Assembly: GCF_015319355.1 (NCBI RefSeq)
Contig: NZ_JADILU010000003.1
Coordinates: 372,001-436,000 of the forward strand
Source: Psychroserpens luteus
GTDB lineage: Bacteria; Bacteroidota; Bacteroidia; Flavobacteriales; Flavobacteriaceae
DNA length: 64,000 nt
Reading direction: 5' to 3'
Positions 41,691 through 50,874 of the stretch are shown piece by piece. Numbering within the stretch: the first letter of the stretch is position 1; each line of letters begins with the position of its first letter. Made by a program: the position numbers and the translations under genes. The notes beneath the pieces are model-generated. The model worked only from the letters and a program-made list of their open reading frames with translations. It was not told where the DNA came from and did no database searches.

Positions 41691-42465
41691 GCTTTAAAAA
41701 TTTTTCTAGTTCTATATTAAATGCTTCTGGTTGGTCTATTACAACACCATGTCTTGAGTTTTTAATAACAACTAAAGTGGCATTAGATAATTTTTTGACA
41801 TAATTTTCCTTGAACGAAACTGGTGTATAATCCATATCTGATGCAACAACAAGGGTTCTGGTTTTTATATCTTTTATTCTATCTCCTAAACCCCAATCCA
41901 TTAAGGTTACAAAAGATTTGAAGTATGCATTGTAATCATTCTTTTTGCATCGTTCTTCAAATTTGTTTCGCATATCTATTTGATGTGCTTCAGGGAACAT
42001 ATTAAATGAAATTTCTTTAGCCAACGTTTCTATTCCTTTTGTTTCTAGAAATTCTGTTCGATTCCTTAAAAGATCTTCACCTATTTTACCCATATCATTA
42101 AAATCTGGACCACTATTTACAATCACTAGATTTTCTAAGTATTCAGGATGTTTCGAAGCCATTTCAAAAGCTATAGCTCCACCCATAGAAAAACCAACAA
42201 GTGTTGCCTTTTTTATATTGAGTTGGTCTAATAGCTGTTTTACATCTTCAGTCATTAATTCTACACCATAATCATTTAATGGTATTGTAGAATCTCCATG
42301 ACCTCTTAAGTCTAAAGTGATAACACGATGTGTTTTAGAAAAGAAAGGGACTTGTGCGTCCCAATCTTTTTTTGTTGATCCTAATCCATGAAGTAATAGA
42401 AGTACGTTTCCTTTTCCATAATCTTCATAGTCAAGTTCTATAGTATTAACTTGTATTTTTGACAT
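41683..42465 (-). CDS. Alpha/beta hydrolase, cytosolic
   Basis: 260 residues without signal peptide. It has the hydrolase landmarks LLLHGLGSTKKDW, nucleophile elbow GFSMGG, an acidic residue in ASDMDYTPV and a C-terminal SRHGVVIDQ His. It is likely an esterase. Its overlap with the 3-hydroxybutyrate dehydrogenase and spacing of 11 bases from the TonB receptor suggest that it releases hydroxy acid monomers from imported esters or oligomers, as oligomer hydrolases do. Confidence 0.83.
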   Translation of the reverse strand: MSKIQVNTIELDYEDYGKGNVLLLLHGLGSTKKDWDAQVPFFSKTHRVITLDLRGHGDSTIPLNDYGVELMTEDVKQLLDQLNIKKATLVGFSMGGAIAFEMASKHPEYLENLVIVNSGPDFNDMGKIGEDLLRNRTEFLETKGIETLAKEISFNMFPEAHQIDMRNKFEERCKKNDYNAYFKSFVTLMDWGLGDRIKDIKTRTLVVASDMDYTPVSFKENYVKKLSNATLVVIKNSRHGVVIDQPEAFNIELEKFLKHE

Positions 42466-42476
42466 GGTTTAGAAAC

Positions 42477-44972
42477 TTAATTATTACTTGATGATTTCTT
42501 TTTGAAGAAATTCATTTTATATTTTAATTCGAAAGAAACTAGTGTTTCAATAACTGGAGAAGCAACAAACTCTCTAATTTTTGCATTAAATAAATTTGTA
42601 ATACTTAAACCTAAAGAAAGATTATCATTAAAGTTGTAACCTGCATTTGCATCTACAGTAAAACCTCCTAATTGTCCATAGTTCCAAGTTCTTCCTACTT
42701 GTGCATTTTCAACAATTTCATTTACACCATCACCATCTTGATCTTGTGTCTCTGCAGCAACATTTATACCAGAGAAGAAATCATATTTTTGAACATATCT
42801 ACCATACATAGCACCATAAAATTTACCTTTATTGTAGTGAACTCCTAAACTAAATTTGTGATTTGGTGTATTTATAGGTAATTCACTTTCTAAAACCTGA
42901 CCATCTAAATTTCCGTCATTAGCAAGATCATTTTTATCTAAATCACGACCAAAATATGAGTAGTTAAAAGTAGATCTAAAATTATCATTGAAATAATAAT
43001 TTAATCCTACATCAATTCCGTAAGTGTCCACATGACCAAAGTTTAAATAAGTTAATACAAAAGAACCAGTAGAGCCTTCTATGACATCTCCAATTGGCTG
43101 GTCGCCAATATGAGTTACATTATTACCATTTGCAGCATCTGCAATATTACGTAACGGACTAATAAAATTATCAGACTGGTTGTAGTATGCATTCGTATCT
43201 ATAAATAATTTATCAGACAGTTTTCCTTTGTATCCTATTTCATATGAATTGATAGTTTCTACATCTAATTTTTGAATTTTAGTGCCATCTGTTAATGTAA
43301 ATCCTTCACCATTACCTAAAACTAATCCTCCAAATAAGTTTCCTTTAAGGTTTAAAATAGATGGTACTGCAATACCTTTTCCGTAGGTAATTCTAAAAGT
43401 ACCATTTTTTAATTTTTTAGTTATTGCAGCTTTTGGGATAAAGTTAGAACCATATAATTGATGATTATCAATTCTTCCTCCTAACAAAAATCCCCAACCA
43501 GAATCTGTTGTTTTATACTCTAATTGTGTGTAAACTCCAGTTTGATCTAAATCTATTCCGCCTTCATCTAATAGATAAGTACCTCTTGAGTCTGCCATGT
43601 CTAATTGATATTGTGCACCAGCAGTTAAATAGAATTTATCCCAATTGTTATTGTATTGTGCTTCTGCATTAAAACGTTTAGAAGCGTCTTTAAAAACTGC
43701 GCCACGATCTAGTGCAACTCCTTCACCAAAATTAGTACCTGTTTGAAACCATTGTTCTGTAAATGAGCGTTCACGAGCTTCCGCATCTGTAAAACCATTA
43801 TCTATAAATGATACATAATTTTGTGTACGTTGATTCATAGCATAAGTTTCATCTGTTTTACTCCATGTGTAATAAGTATTAGCGAAAAAGTGTTTAGACA
43901 CAAGTTTTATTTGTGCAACATCGATACTCCAATCTTTTATTTGGTTACGTCCAGCATTTGTAACACCAATGTTATTACTGTTACTATGTCCATAATATCC
44001 TGATAATTCAGAGCTACTGGTTGGCTTATAAAATAATGTAGCACCATATTTTTGACTATCAAAATCACGATCTAAATCGAGTTCTTTATATGCTGTTGTG
44101 CCAACGTAAACACTATCTACATAATCAAATTCTGTTCCTTGAGATCTTTCAAAATGAACTTTATAAGAAAACTTATCATTAATAACTTGTGCGTGTCTTA
44201 CTCTTGCAGTTAAGACACTTTGATTTCCTCCACCAACAGCAATCGTTGTACCTTCAGATTGTCTTGGGTTTTTAGTTATGGTGCTAACAAGTCCATTGTG
44301 TGCATTAGGACCATATAGTGTTCCGTTTGGACCTAGAAGTATTTCTACACGAGAAATATCATCTTTGGTTACTGTAGAAAAAGAACCCAATGGTAATCCT
44401 GTTGCGATTAGTGTAGATAATCTATCATCTGTCACTTGTAAGTTTTTAGAATTAAAGGCTGAGTTAAATCCTCTAATATTGATTCCTGTTCCTAAAACAC
44501 CACTTCTTACAAAATCAACACCTTTTTGTCTTGCTGCTAATTCACCAATATTAAAACTTGGAAACTCTGCTATATCTCTAGCACTAATAACATTGACTGT
44601 AGCTGGTACATCTGTGATTTTTTGAGGTTGCTTATTTGCTGTTAAAATGACTTCATCTAATACCGTATCAGATCCTTTTAATGAAGAATTTAATTCCGTA
44701 GTATTTCCAGAAGTTACTGTAATGCTTTGATCATGAGATTCATATCCAATAAAAGAGATAGTCACATCATAGGTACCTACTTCTATATTCTCAATGGTGA
44801 AATTACCATCAAAATCGGTCATGGCACCTTTGTTTAAGACTTTTATAGATACCGATGCTCCGGCTAAAGGCATTCCATTTGCATCTGTAATCAATCCTTT
44901 GATTGTTCCTGTCTCTTGAGCATTGACAATAAAAGAACTAATGAGGGTAAGTAATAATAATAGTTTTTTCAT
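42477..44972 (-). CDS. TonB-dependent outer membrane receptor
   Basis: 831 residues. Signal peptide KKLLLLLTLISSFIVNAQ; a carboxypeptidase-regulatory-like domain (about 22-105, GLITDANGMPLAGASVSIK); plug domain from about residue 115 (ITDVPATVNVISARDI, with GINIRGF and GPNGTLYGPNAHNGLVSTITKNPR); and a 22-strand barrel pattern to the end. There is no SusD partner, so it is an ordinary TonB receptor. It is the first gene of a unit with a hydrolase and 3-hydroxybutyrate dehydrogenase, and three GTGTGA repeats precede it. Confidence 0.92.
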   Translation of the reverse strand: MKKLLLLLTLISSFIVNAQETGTIKGLITDANGMPLAGASVSIKVLNKGAMTDFDGNFTIENIEVGTYDVTISFIGYESHDQSITVTSGNTTELNSSLKGSDTVLDEVILTANKQPQKITDVPATVNVISARDIAEFPSFNIGELAARQKGVDFVRSGVLGTGINIRGFNSAFNSKNLQVTDDRLSTLIATGLPLGSFSTVTKDDISRVEILLGPNGTLYGPNAHNGLVSTITKNPRQSEGTTIAVGGGNQSVLTARVRHAQVINDKFSYKVHFERSQGTEFDYVDSVYVGTTAYKELDLDRDFDSQKYGATLFYKPTSSSELSGYYGHSNSNNIGVTNAGRNQIKDWSIDVAQIKLVSKHFFANTYYTWSKTDETYAMNQRTQNYVSFIDNGFTDAEARERSFTEQWFQTGTNFGEGVALDRGAVFKDASKRFNAEAQYNNNWDKFYLTAGAQYQLDMADSRGTYLLDEGGIDLDQTGVYTQLEYKTTDSGWGFLLGGRIDNHQLYGSNFIPKAAITKKLKNGTFRITYGKGIAVPSILNLKGNLFGGLVLGNGEGFTLTDGTKIQKLDVETINSYEIGYKGKLSDKLFIDTNAYYNQSDNFISPLRNIADAANGNNVTHIGDQPIGDVIEGSTGSFVLTYLNFGHVDTYGIDVGLNYYFNDNFRSTFNYSYFGRDLDKNDLANDGNLDGQVLESELPINTPNHKFSLGVHYNKGKFYGAMYGRYVQKYDFFSGINVAAETQDQDGDGVNEIVENAQVGRTWNYGQLGGFTVDANAGYNFNDNLSLGLSITNLFNAKIREFVASPVIETLVSFELKYKMNFFKKKSSSNN

Positions 44973-45038
44973 AATACAAAAATGTTGATTAAATTAGTTT
45001 AGTTGGCAATCTATCATGAAAAAGAAAATAAACTAGAT

Positions 45039-45147
45039 CAAAAGCATAAGGTTCTATGTGTGACTTTTTTAGTTTTTGTTGAAATTTTTATAATTATTGT
45101 AGTAAAAGTGTGATTTCTTCGGAAAAAGGCTAGAAGTGTGACTTTAG
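45039..45147 (-). promoter_or_regulatory. Upstream region of the TonB receptor gene with three GTGTGA repeats
   Basis: GTGTGA occurs on the plus strand at 45058, 45108 and 45136 (AAGTCACAC-like on the minus strand), followed on the minus strand by a possible -7 element TATGCTTTTG (45048 to 45039). The outermost copy lies inside the last codons of the upstream gene. Confidence 0.45.
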
Positions 45148-46545
45148 CTTTAAAAATGCTTCAGGTAAATTATTTGAAAGCCTATCAATAACTTTTATCA
45201 TCAATTGCTTTTGATTTTTTGTAGGTAAAGTGTCTTGTATAGGCGCTTTTATTTCTTCTAATAAGCGCGAAGAATTTATTTTATCTTCCATATATCTTGA
45301 AAGCGAAATACTCCAAGAGATGTTAGGTACATAATTATTTTGTTTCTGTCGTTCACTCTCTTTTTCAATGAGATTAAATTTTGAAGATAACTTTAAAACA
45401 TCATCGTATTTTTCTAATATAATTAAGACATTGAAATAAGACGTAAAAAAATGATGCCAACGATGGTTTAAGACTTCATTCTTATATTTTTTTAAAAAAG
45501 TTTTGGCAGTAGATTCAGCAAGATCATTTTTCTGAAGCTCAGACAGCACACGAATCTGATAAGAGCAATACCCAATCTTTTGATGATAATTATGCGTTTC
45601 TTTATATAAATCCTGGTGTTTTTCTAAGAGTAAAAATGCTTCTTTAGGTTTATGATTTCGTAATAAAATGGCGACTAAATTATTCAAATACATTAAAGCG
45701 TCATTATTATTTTGTCTTATGGATAAATAGCCATAAAACTCAGCTTTGTCAAACTCATTTTGCTTAGAATGTAACAAAACTCTACTCGCATAATAATTAG
45801 ATAATATGCGTCTAGAGTACATTTCGCCTTGATTGAAATAATAGTCAATTTGATCAAAAATGACTTTCAATTTGTCATTTTCATTATAATTAGTGTACAT
45901 GAAAGCGAGCAAAACAAAAGCTTGATATCTGTTTTTTCCATCAATGTTTTTGTTGTTAAAAACTTCAAGTAACCAAGTTTCTAGATGTTTGGTCTCGTTA
46001 TTGTTGGTTGTATATTGATTGGTGATCTCTGTAGTTGCTGAGTATAATTGATCTTTAACAGTTACCGCTTCATCATAATGTGTTTTATAGGTTTCTATAA
46101 AATCTGCCACTGTATTATGATCCTTATAGCGCATTCTCACTAAGAGATACGACTTATATTCTTTGGCAAGTTCGTATAAATTCTGAAAATTATATTCTAT
46201 GCTTTTATAGGCTGAAATGTAATGTAGAAATTCTTTTTCTTCGTTTGAAGCTATCGCATCTGTAAGGATTTTTTTATTCAAAGACATGATCCAAGCAATA
46301 GTCGTATCAACATCAATGCTAGCTAGTTTCTTTTCAGTCCAATCTTTTATATAGGAGTATTTTCGCTTATCAATGTTGTCATCAAAATCTAAAGGTTTGT
46401 TTTGAGACAAAGCATTGGTAATAACGTGTGAAATTATGCTACGTTTTTCTGAGTCTGTAAATTGATATCTTTTTTCAAGATATTTAGCTTCATTAGGTAA
46501 AATGGTTTTACTAAACGCTGTGAATTTTTTAAGCTTCGTTTTCAT
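45130..46545 (-). CDS. Uncharacterised helical-repeat (TPR-like) protein
   Basis: 471 residues, helical throughout, without signal peptide or membrane segment. Pairs of amphipathic helices recur (KHLETWLLEVFNNKNIDGKNRYQAFVLLAFMYTNY; RILSNYYASRVLLHSKQNEFDKAEFYGYLSIR; ALMYLNNLVAILLRNHKPKEAFLLLEKH), the pattern of tetratricopeptide-type arrays. I do not recognise the family. It overlaps the secreted hydrolase gene by four bases and is the last gene in that unit; the role in the locus is unknown, possibly regulatory or scaffolding. Confidence 0.6.
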   Translation of the reverse strand: MKTKLKKFTAFSKTILPNEAKYLEKRYQFTDSEKRSIISHVITNALSQNKPLDFDDNIDKRKYSYIKDWTEKKLASIDVDTTIAWIMSLNKKILTDAIASNEEKEFLHYISAYKSIEYNFQNLYELAKEYKSYLLVRMRYKDHNTVADFIETYKTHYDEAVTVKDQLYSATTEITNQYTTNNNETKHLETWLLEVFNNKNIDGKNRYQAFVLLAFMYTNYNENDKLKVIFDQIDYYFNQGEMYSRRILSNYYASRVLLHSKQNEFDKAEFYGYLSIRQNNNDALMYLNNLVAILLRNHKPKEAFLLLEKHQDLYKETHNYHQKIGYCSYQIRVLSELQKNDLAESTAKTFLKKYKNEVLNHRWHHFFTSYFNVLIILEKYDDVLKLSSKFNLIEKESERQKQNNYVPNISWSISLSRYMEDKINSSRLLEEIKAPIQDTLPTKNQKQLMIKVIDRLSNNLPEAFLKLKSHF

Positions 46546-47486
46546 TTCTCATTTACAAATTGCAGAATGAGTTTATTAACCTCTGTAGGTTTTTCATATT
46601 GTACAAAGTGACCAGCATCTTTTATATAATCTACCTGTACAGATTTGATATGTTCTAAAGCAATTTTGCTAACATCTTCAATTGTCAAGGTTGGATTAAA
46701 ATACCGATTAGGAATCAGCGCATCCTTATCTCCAAACAACACTAGAGTGGGTTGGGAGATGTTTTCTAAATCTTTTAAAACAGGCTCATCTAACATGCCA
46801 GAAATACTATTAACAATCGCTTGGCAATGTGCATCAAAATCTGAAGCTTCCTTTATTAATTTTCGATCTTTTACCATTTTAGAAACGTCTTCTGGTTGTT
46901 CATGGAAATTGAGTGCGTAATTTTTTTCAATTTGAGCATCAGGTGTGTTTTTAACCGTTTCTGGTGTGAAATACGATTTCATAAACGTAGCATTAGCATC
47001 TGTGAATTGTTCTAAACCAGCAGGTGCTACTAAAATTAATTTTTCAATAGCATCAGGATATGTAGTTGCTAATTTAATACTTGCTTGTCCACCCATGGAA
47101 TGACCAATTAGAATGATGTTTTTAAGCTCTAGTTTTTCTATAAATTTATGTAAGATTTCAGCAAAATAACTAGGTGTATAATCTGCTTTTGGTTTAGAGG
47201 ATTTTCCATAACCAGGTAAATCTATCGCAATGCATGTATAATTTTTACTTAGGGTTGCAATGTTTTTTGCCCAAGCATCAGAATTACTACTTAATCCGTG
47301 AACAAATAAAAGCGTTTTATTATCCTTACCTTCTTTTATATAACTTATATCTAAACTATCTACCGTAGTTGTATGGGTTTTGAAATTATATTCTGAAAGT
47401 ATGTCTTTCATGAGCTTTTTTGAGTTTTGAGAAAATAAAGTAGTATTAAATAGTAGTATTAAAAGTAAAGTGCCAAATCGTTTCAT
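46542..47486 (-). CDS. Secreted alpha/beta hydrolase
   Basis: 314 residues. Signal peptide KRFGTLLLILLFNTTLFSQ; then LLFVHGLSSNSDAW, nucleophile elbow GHSMGG, the acid residue in VLFGDKDALIP and the catalytic His in DAGHFVQYE. It should act in the periplasm or at the cell surface as an esterase or lipase. Four-base overlaps with the neighbours on each side tie it to the acyl-CoA ligase and the helical-repeat gene. It could depolymerise a polyester such as polyhydroxybutyrate, but there is no substrate-binding domain to prove it. Confidence 0.83.
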   Translation of the reverse strand: MKRFGTLLLILLFNTTLFSQNSKKLMKDILSEYNFKTHTTTVDSLDISYIKEGKDNKTLLFVHGLSSNSDAWAKNIATLSKNYTCIAIDLPGYGKSSKPKADYTPSYFAEILHKFIEKLELKNIILIGHSMGGQASIKLATTYPDAIEKLILVAPAGLEQFTDANATFMKSYFTPETVKNTPDAQIEKNYALNFHEQPEDVSKMVKDRKLIKEASDFDAHCQAIVNSISGMLDEPVLKDLENISQPTLVLFGDKDALIPNRYFNPTLTIEDVSKIALEHIKSVQVDYIKDAGHFVQYEKPTEVNKLILQFVNEK

Positions 47487-48988
47487 TGTTGAGATTTAAT
47501 TTCATTAAAATATTTAAAAAGTTTTTTTCTAGACACTTTACCTAAACTAGTTAACGGAATTTCATCTAAAATAAAGATGTATTTAGGATGCTTAAAAGCA
47601 ACTAAGTTTTTGGTGAGTTCTTCCCGGATTTCTATTACCGAAAGGTCATCGTTTGCTAAGGATACAAATGCTATGCCACATTCTCCCCATTTTTCATCTT
47701 TTACGCTTAAAACAACAGCTTTTTTTATGTCTTTTATCAATTCCAATTGTACCTCAATTTCTTGTGGGTAAATATTTTCTCCACCAGAAATATACATGTC
47801 GTTTTTACGACCTTTCATATACAAAAAACCTTCATCATCACTACAAGCAAAATCGCCTGTGAATAACCAGCCTTTCTTAATTTTGTTGCTTGTTTTAACC
47901 GAGTTGTTCCAATAGCCTGGTGTTACAATGTCTCCTTTGATGCAAAGTTCTCCAACTTCATTTGGTTTAACGGTTTCTCCTTTTTTATTCACGATTTTTA
48001 GATCTAAATAAAAGTTGGGTTTTCCAATAGAATTTGGTTTTAAAACTGCCATTTTATGATGTAAAGATGTAATGCTTGGGCCAGCTTCTGTTAGTCCATA
48101 ACCTGGTCTTATGTAGATGTTCTTTTCTGTTTTCCAAAAAGAAACAAGTTCTGACGGTACTTTTTCACCTCCAGAAATGATATAGCGTAATTTTTTAAGG
48201 TTAACATCTTTAAAAACAGGTGTTTTCTGCATCATTAATAACATGGTAGGCAAAGCCATGAATAATGTTGTTTTATTAAGATCTAAAAGACATAATATTT
48301 TTTCTGCATCAAATTTTTCGAGCATTCCAATATGAGCACCTTTGTGTAATAATGGAGTGACAAAAACATTCCATCCAGAAGTGTGATAAGGCGGTAAGGT
48401 GTTTATGGTAGAATCCCTAAACGTAATACCCAATTGCATAGAAGTGTTTAAACTGTTCCAAAATAGCATTTTGTTGGTGTATATAACACCTTTTGGAGAG
48501 CCAGTTGTACCAGACGTATAAAAAATAAATAATGGATTATCTTCTTTAATCTGAAATGTTTTGATGGTAGAATCGCTCGTGATTTGATAATAATCTGATA
48601 ACTCTTCAAAAGTTAACACTTTTAAATTCTGAATCGGTAATTGTTCTGCTTTGTCTTTATGGTTGGCATTATAGATAAATAAACTCGGAGTACAATCGTT
48701 AACAAGTTTAGATATTTCGTTAACAGATTGACGATAGTTTAATGGTACAATTACTAATCCCATGCGCTGGCAAGCTACAAAAAGTACCATGTATTCTAAA
48801 CCATGATCTGCTAAAACAGCAATTCGGTTACCTTCTTCGAGATTAAGTTCTGTGAATTTATGGATTAAGCGATTGGCATAAGTGTTTAACTCACTATACG
48901 TATAACTTTTGTTTACGTCATACGATGTTATAGCAATTTTTTCTGGCGTATAATCTGCCCATTTAGCTGTCCAATCTAGTCTGTCCAC
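47483..48988 (-). CDS. AMP-dependent acyl-CoA synthetase
   Basis: 501 residues with the ANL-superfamily motifs: P-loop FYTSGTTGSPKG, aromatic-tipped GYGLTEAGP, FTGDFA and the catalytic Lys in PLTSLGKVSRKKLF. The length fits fatty- or short-chain acid:CoA ligases; typical acetoacetyl-CoA synthetases are longer (about 650 residues). In this locus it may activate a hydroxy- or keto-acid. Start is a GTG, the only in-frame start after an upstream stop. It overlaps the symporter gene by 26 bases. Confidence 0.87.
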   Translation of the reverse strand: MDRLDWTAKWADYTPEKIAITSYDVNKSYTYSELNTYANRLIHKFTELNLEEGNRIAVLADHGLEYMVLFVACQRMGLVIVPLNYRQSVNEISKLVNDCTPSLFIYNANHKDKAEQLPIQNLKVLTFEELSDYYQITSDSTIKTFQIKEDNPLFIFYTSGTTGSPKGVIYTNKMLFWNSLNTSMQLGITFRDSTINTLPPYHTSGWNVFVTPLLHKGAHIGMLEKFDAEKILCLLDLNKTTLFMALPTMLLMMQKTPVFKDVNLKKLRYIISGGEKVPSELVSFWKTEKNIYIRPGYGLTEAGPSITSLHHKMAVLKPNSIGKPNFYLDLKIVNKKGETVKPNEVGELCIKGDIVTPGYWNNSVKTSNKIKKGWLFTGDFACSDDEGFLYMKGRKNDMYISGGENIYPQEIEVQLELIKDIKKAVVLSVKDEKWGECGIAFVSLANDDLSVIEIREELTKNLVAFKHPKYIFILDEIPLTSLGKVSRKKLFKYFNEIKSQQ

Positions 48989-50474
48989 TTTCTATTTTTT
49001 TTGAATCTATTTTAAAAATGATATAACCAACAACAAGAGATGTTATAATCCCAATAGCTGCCGAAACCCCTGGATTATTTACAGGTTCTTGCATGTAAGG
49101 TGTTAGTCTTCCGTAGTAAATACCAAAATGCACTACAATTGCAGTAATACTAGCAATAAAAACCGATCTTGTAGATACATTCTTTAAAAACGTACCAAAC
49201 AAAACAGGAACAAAAGCAGCTGCGAAGTACGCATAGACACCGTTTTGAGCAAAAATAGCCACACTCACATCTGGATTCTTAATTTGTTGCCAACTTAGTA
49301 AAAAGCTGACAATACCCAAAATGATAATCACCACTTTGTTTATAGTTATGGTTTTTTCAGTAAATTTATCTTTAAATAATGGATTAATAATATCTGTAGT
49401 AATGGTTATAGATAACGATTGAATTAAACTCTCTAAAGTAGATAGTCCTGCAGAAATTAAACCAACAACAATCACCAAACCAACACCTACCGAAAATTTA
49501 GTAACCACATAAGTTGGTATAATTTCATCCATTCTTAATTTTTTGTCACCTACCATTAAATCTGGAAAGCTTATTCGTGCATACAAACCAACAATGACCA
49601 CTAAAAAGAAAACGACCATAAAAGCAATACCACTAAATAAATAGGTGTTGATTTTACTAGAATCTTTTAATAATAATGATTTTGTTATAATATGTGGCTG
49701 ACAAACAATAGCAACTCCAATAACAATTTGAGCTACAATGATTTCAAAATAATCACGAAATAGAAAACTAGATGTATTTGTTGGTTCTGTTAGATTTGGA
49801 TCGATAGCATTTAATTTGTCAAAGAAACCAGTAACACCATCTGCAAAATAGTCATATCCAGAACCAATTAAAATAATAGCAACAATAAGCATTATAATCG
49901 CTTGAATTGTATTAGTATAAACCATTGAATTAGCTCCACCAAACATCATATAACCAAAGACAAATGCTGTAATTCCCATGAGAACATAAAATGGTTCTGC
50001 ATTAAGTGATTTAGAAATGACTTGTGTCAATCCAACATTAATTAGAACAATAAATGTAATTAGTAAAAGGGCAATAATACCAAAGAAAAATGCATAGCTT
50101 TTACTTTTATAACGTTTACCAATCCATTGTGCCATGGTTGTGGCTTTAACTGCATTCCCTTGTTTAACAAAGCCTTTAGTGAAAACGATCAATGAAATAA
50201 ACGCAGCAATTGGTAATACGATAGCGAAAGAGATTACTCCAGAAATCCCGTAGAGCGCAATAAATCCTGGATTAATTATAAAGGTAGCAGCACTAGTCAT
50301 TGATGCTGCCAATGACAAACCAACAACCCAAGAAGGGAATCCAATATTGCCAACTGCATAATCTTTTATGCTTGTATTTTTACGAGCGCCTCTAACGACG
50401 AAAAATAAGATTACCGCAGCATAAACTGCTAATAAAATCCACATGTAGGTTACCAATTTATCTGATGCTATCAT
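48963..50474 (-). CDS. Sodium:solute symporter (SSS family)
   Basis: About 503 residues with 13 membrane segments. KDYAVGNIGFPSWVVGLSLAASMTSAATFI is the conserved N-terminal SSS motif that binds sodium, and GLISAGLSTLESLIQSLSITI lies in the later core. The longest frame begins at a TTG (50498); the ATG at 50474 is preferred. Relatives import acetate, proline, pantothenate or monocarboxylates. As the first gene of the ligase-hydrolase unit it probably imports the freed organic acid. Confidence 0.88.
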   Translation of the reverse strand: MIASDKLVTYMWILLAVYAAVILFFVVRGARKNTSIKDYAVGNIGFPSWVVGLSLAASMTSAATFIINPGFIALYGISGVISFAIVLPIAAFISLIVFTKGFVKQGNAVKATTMAQWIGKRYKSKSYAFFFGIIALLLITFIVLINVGLTQVISKSLNAEPFYVLMGITAFVFGYMMFGGANSMVYTNTIQAIIMLIVAIILIGSGYDYFADGVTGFFDKLNAIDPNLTEPTNTSSFLFRDYFEIIVAQIVIGVAIVCQPHIITKSLLLKDSSKINTYLFSGIAFMVVFFLVVIVGLYARISFPDLMVGDKKLRMDEIIPTYVVTKFSVGVGLVIVVGLISAGLSTLESLIQSLSITITTDIINPLFKDKFTEKTITINKVVIIILGIVSFLLSWQQIKNPDVSVAIFAQNGVYAYFAAAFVPVLFGTFLKNVSTRSVFIASITAIVVHFGIYYGRLTPYMQEPVNNPGVSAAIGIITSLVVGYIIFKIDSKKIESGQTRLDS

Positions 50475-50545
50475 TTCAATTTTTATCTTTAAAAACAAAT
50501 AACAAACTTTAAATAATCATAGGTTTTATTATTTGTATTTTTAAA

Positions 50546-50627
50546 GGTGCGACTTTTTTATGTTTATATCATAATAATTTATTTTAATCCAATATGTATA
50601 TATAGTTGTTGGGTGTGACTTTTATGT
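50546..50627 (-). promoter_or_regulatory. Two direct repeats upstream of the symporter gene
   Basis: GGTGCGACTTTTTTATGT (50546-50563) and GGTGTGACTTTTATGT (50612-50627) repeat the same 16-18-base motif with 66 bases between equivalent positions. Both resemble the GTGTGAC repeats before the TonB receptor gene. Confidence 0.5.
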
Positions 50628-50874
50628 GTTTATTAGATATTTAGAAGTTATCAAAAACTAATTTTAGAATTTCATAATGTTAAGATACTTCAAATGTTAT
50701 CACGAAGAACATTACTTTTTTCATACATTTATCAATGATATTAATAGGTTTATAAAGATGTTGAAAAAGGTGAATTTACAGGGTTTTGGAACAGTTCATA
50801 TAAATTAATCTTTTACTTACTTTTTAAATATTACAAACAAGTTGTTAAAGTTTTTAATACTGAAAATTAACCCA
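50628..50874. other. Intergenic remainder between divergent symporter and kinase genes
   Basis: AT-rich and without an open frame. Neither the stress palindrome nor a sigma-54 promoter is seen here; the kinase gene promoter was not located. Confidence 0.6.

Noticed and set aside
44278-44625. 115-residue plus-strand frame inside the TonB receptor gene
   Set aside because: Antisense to the conserved plug domain; no start signal or family resemblance.
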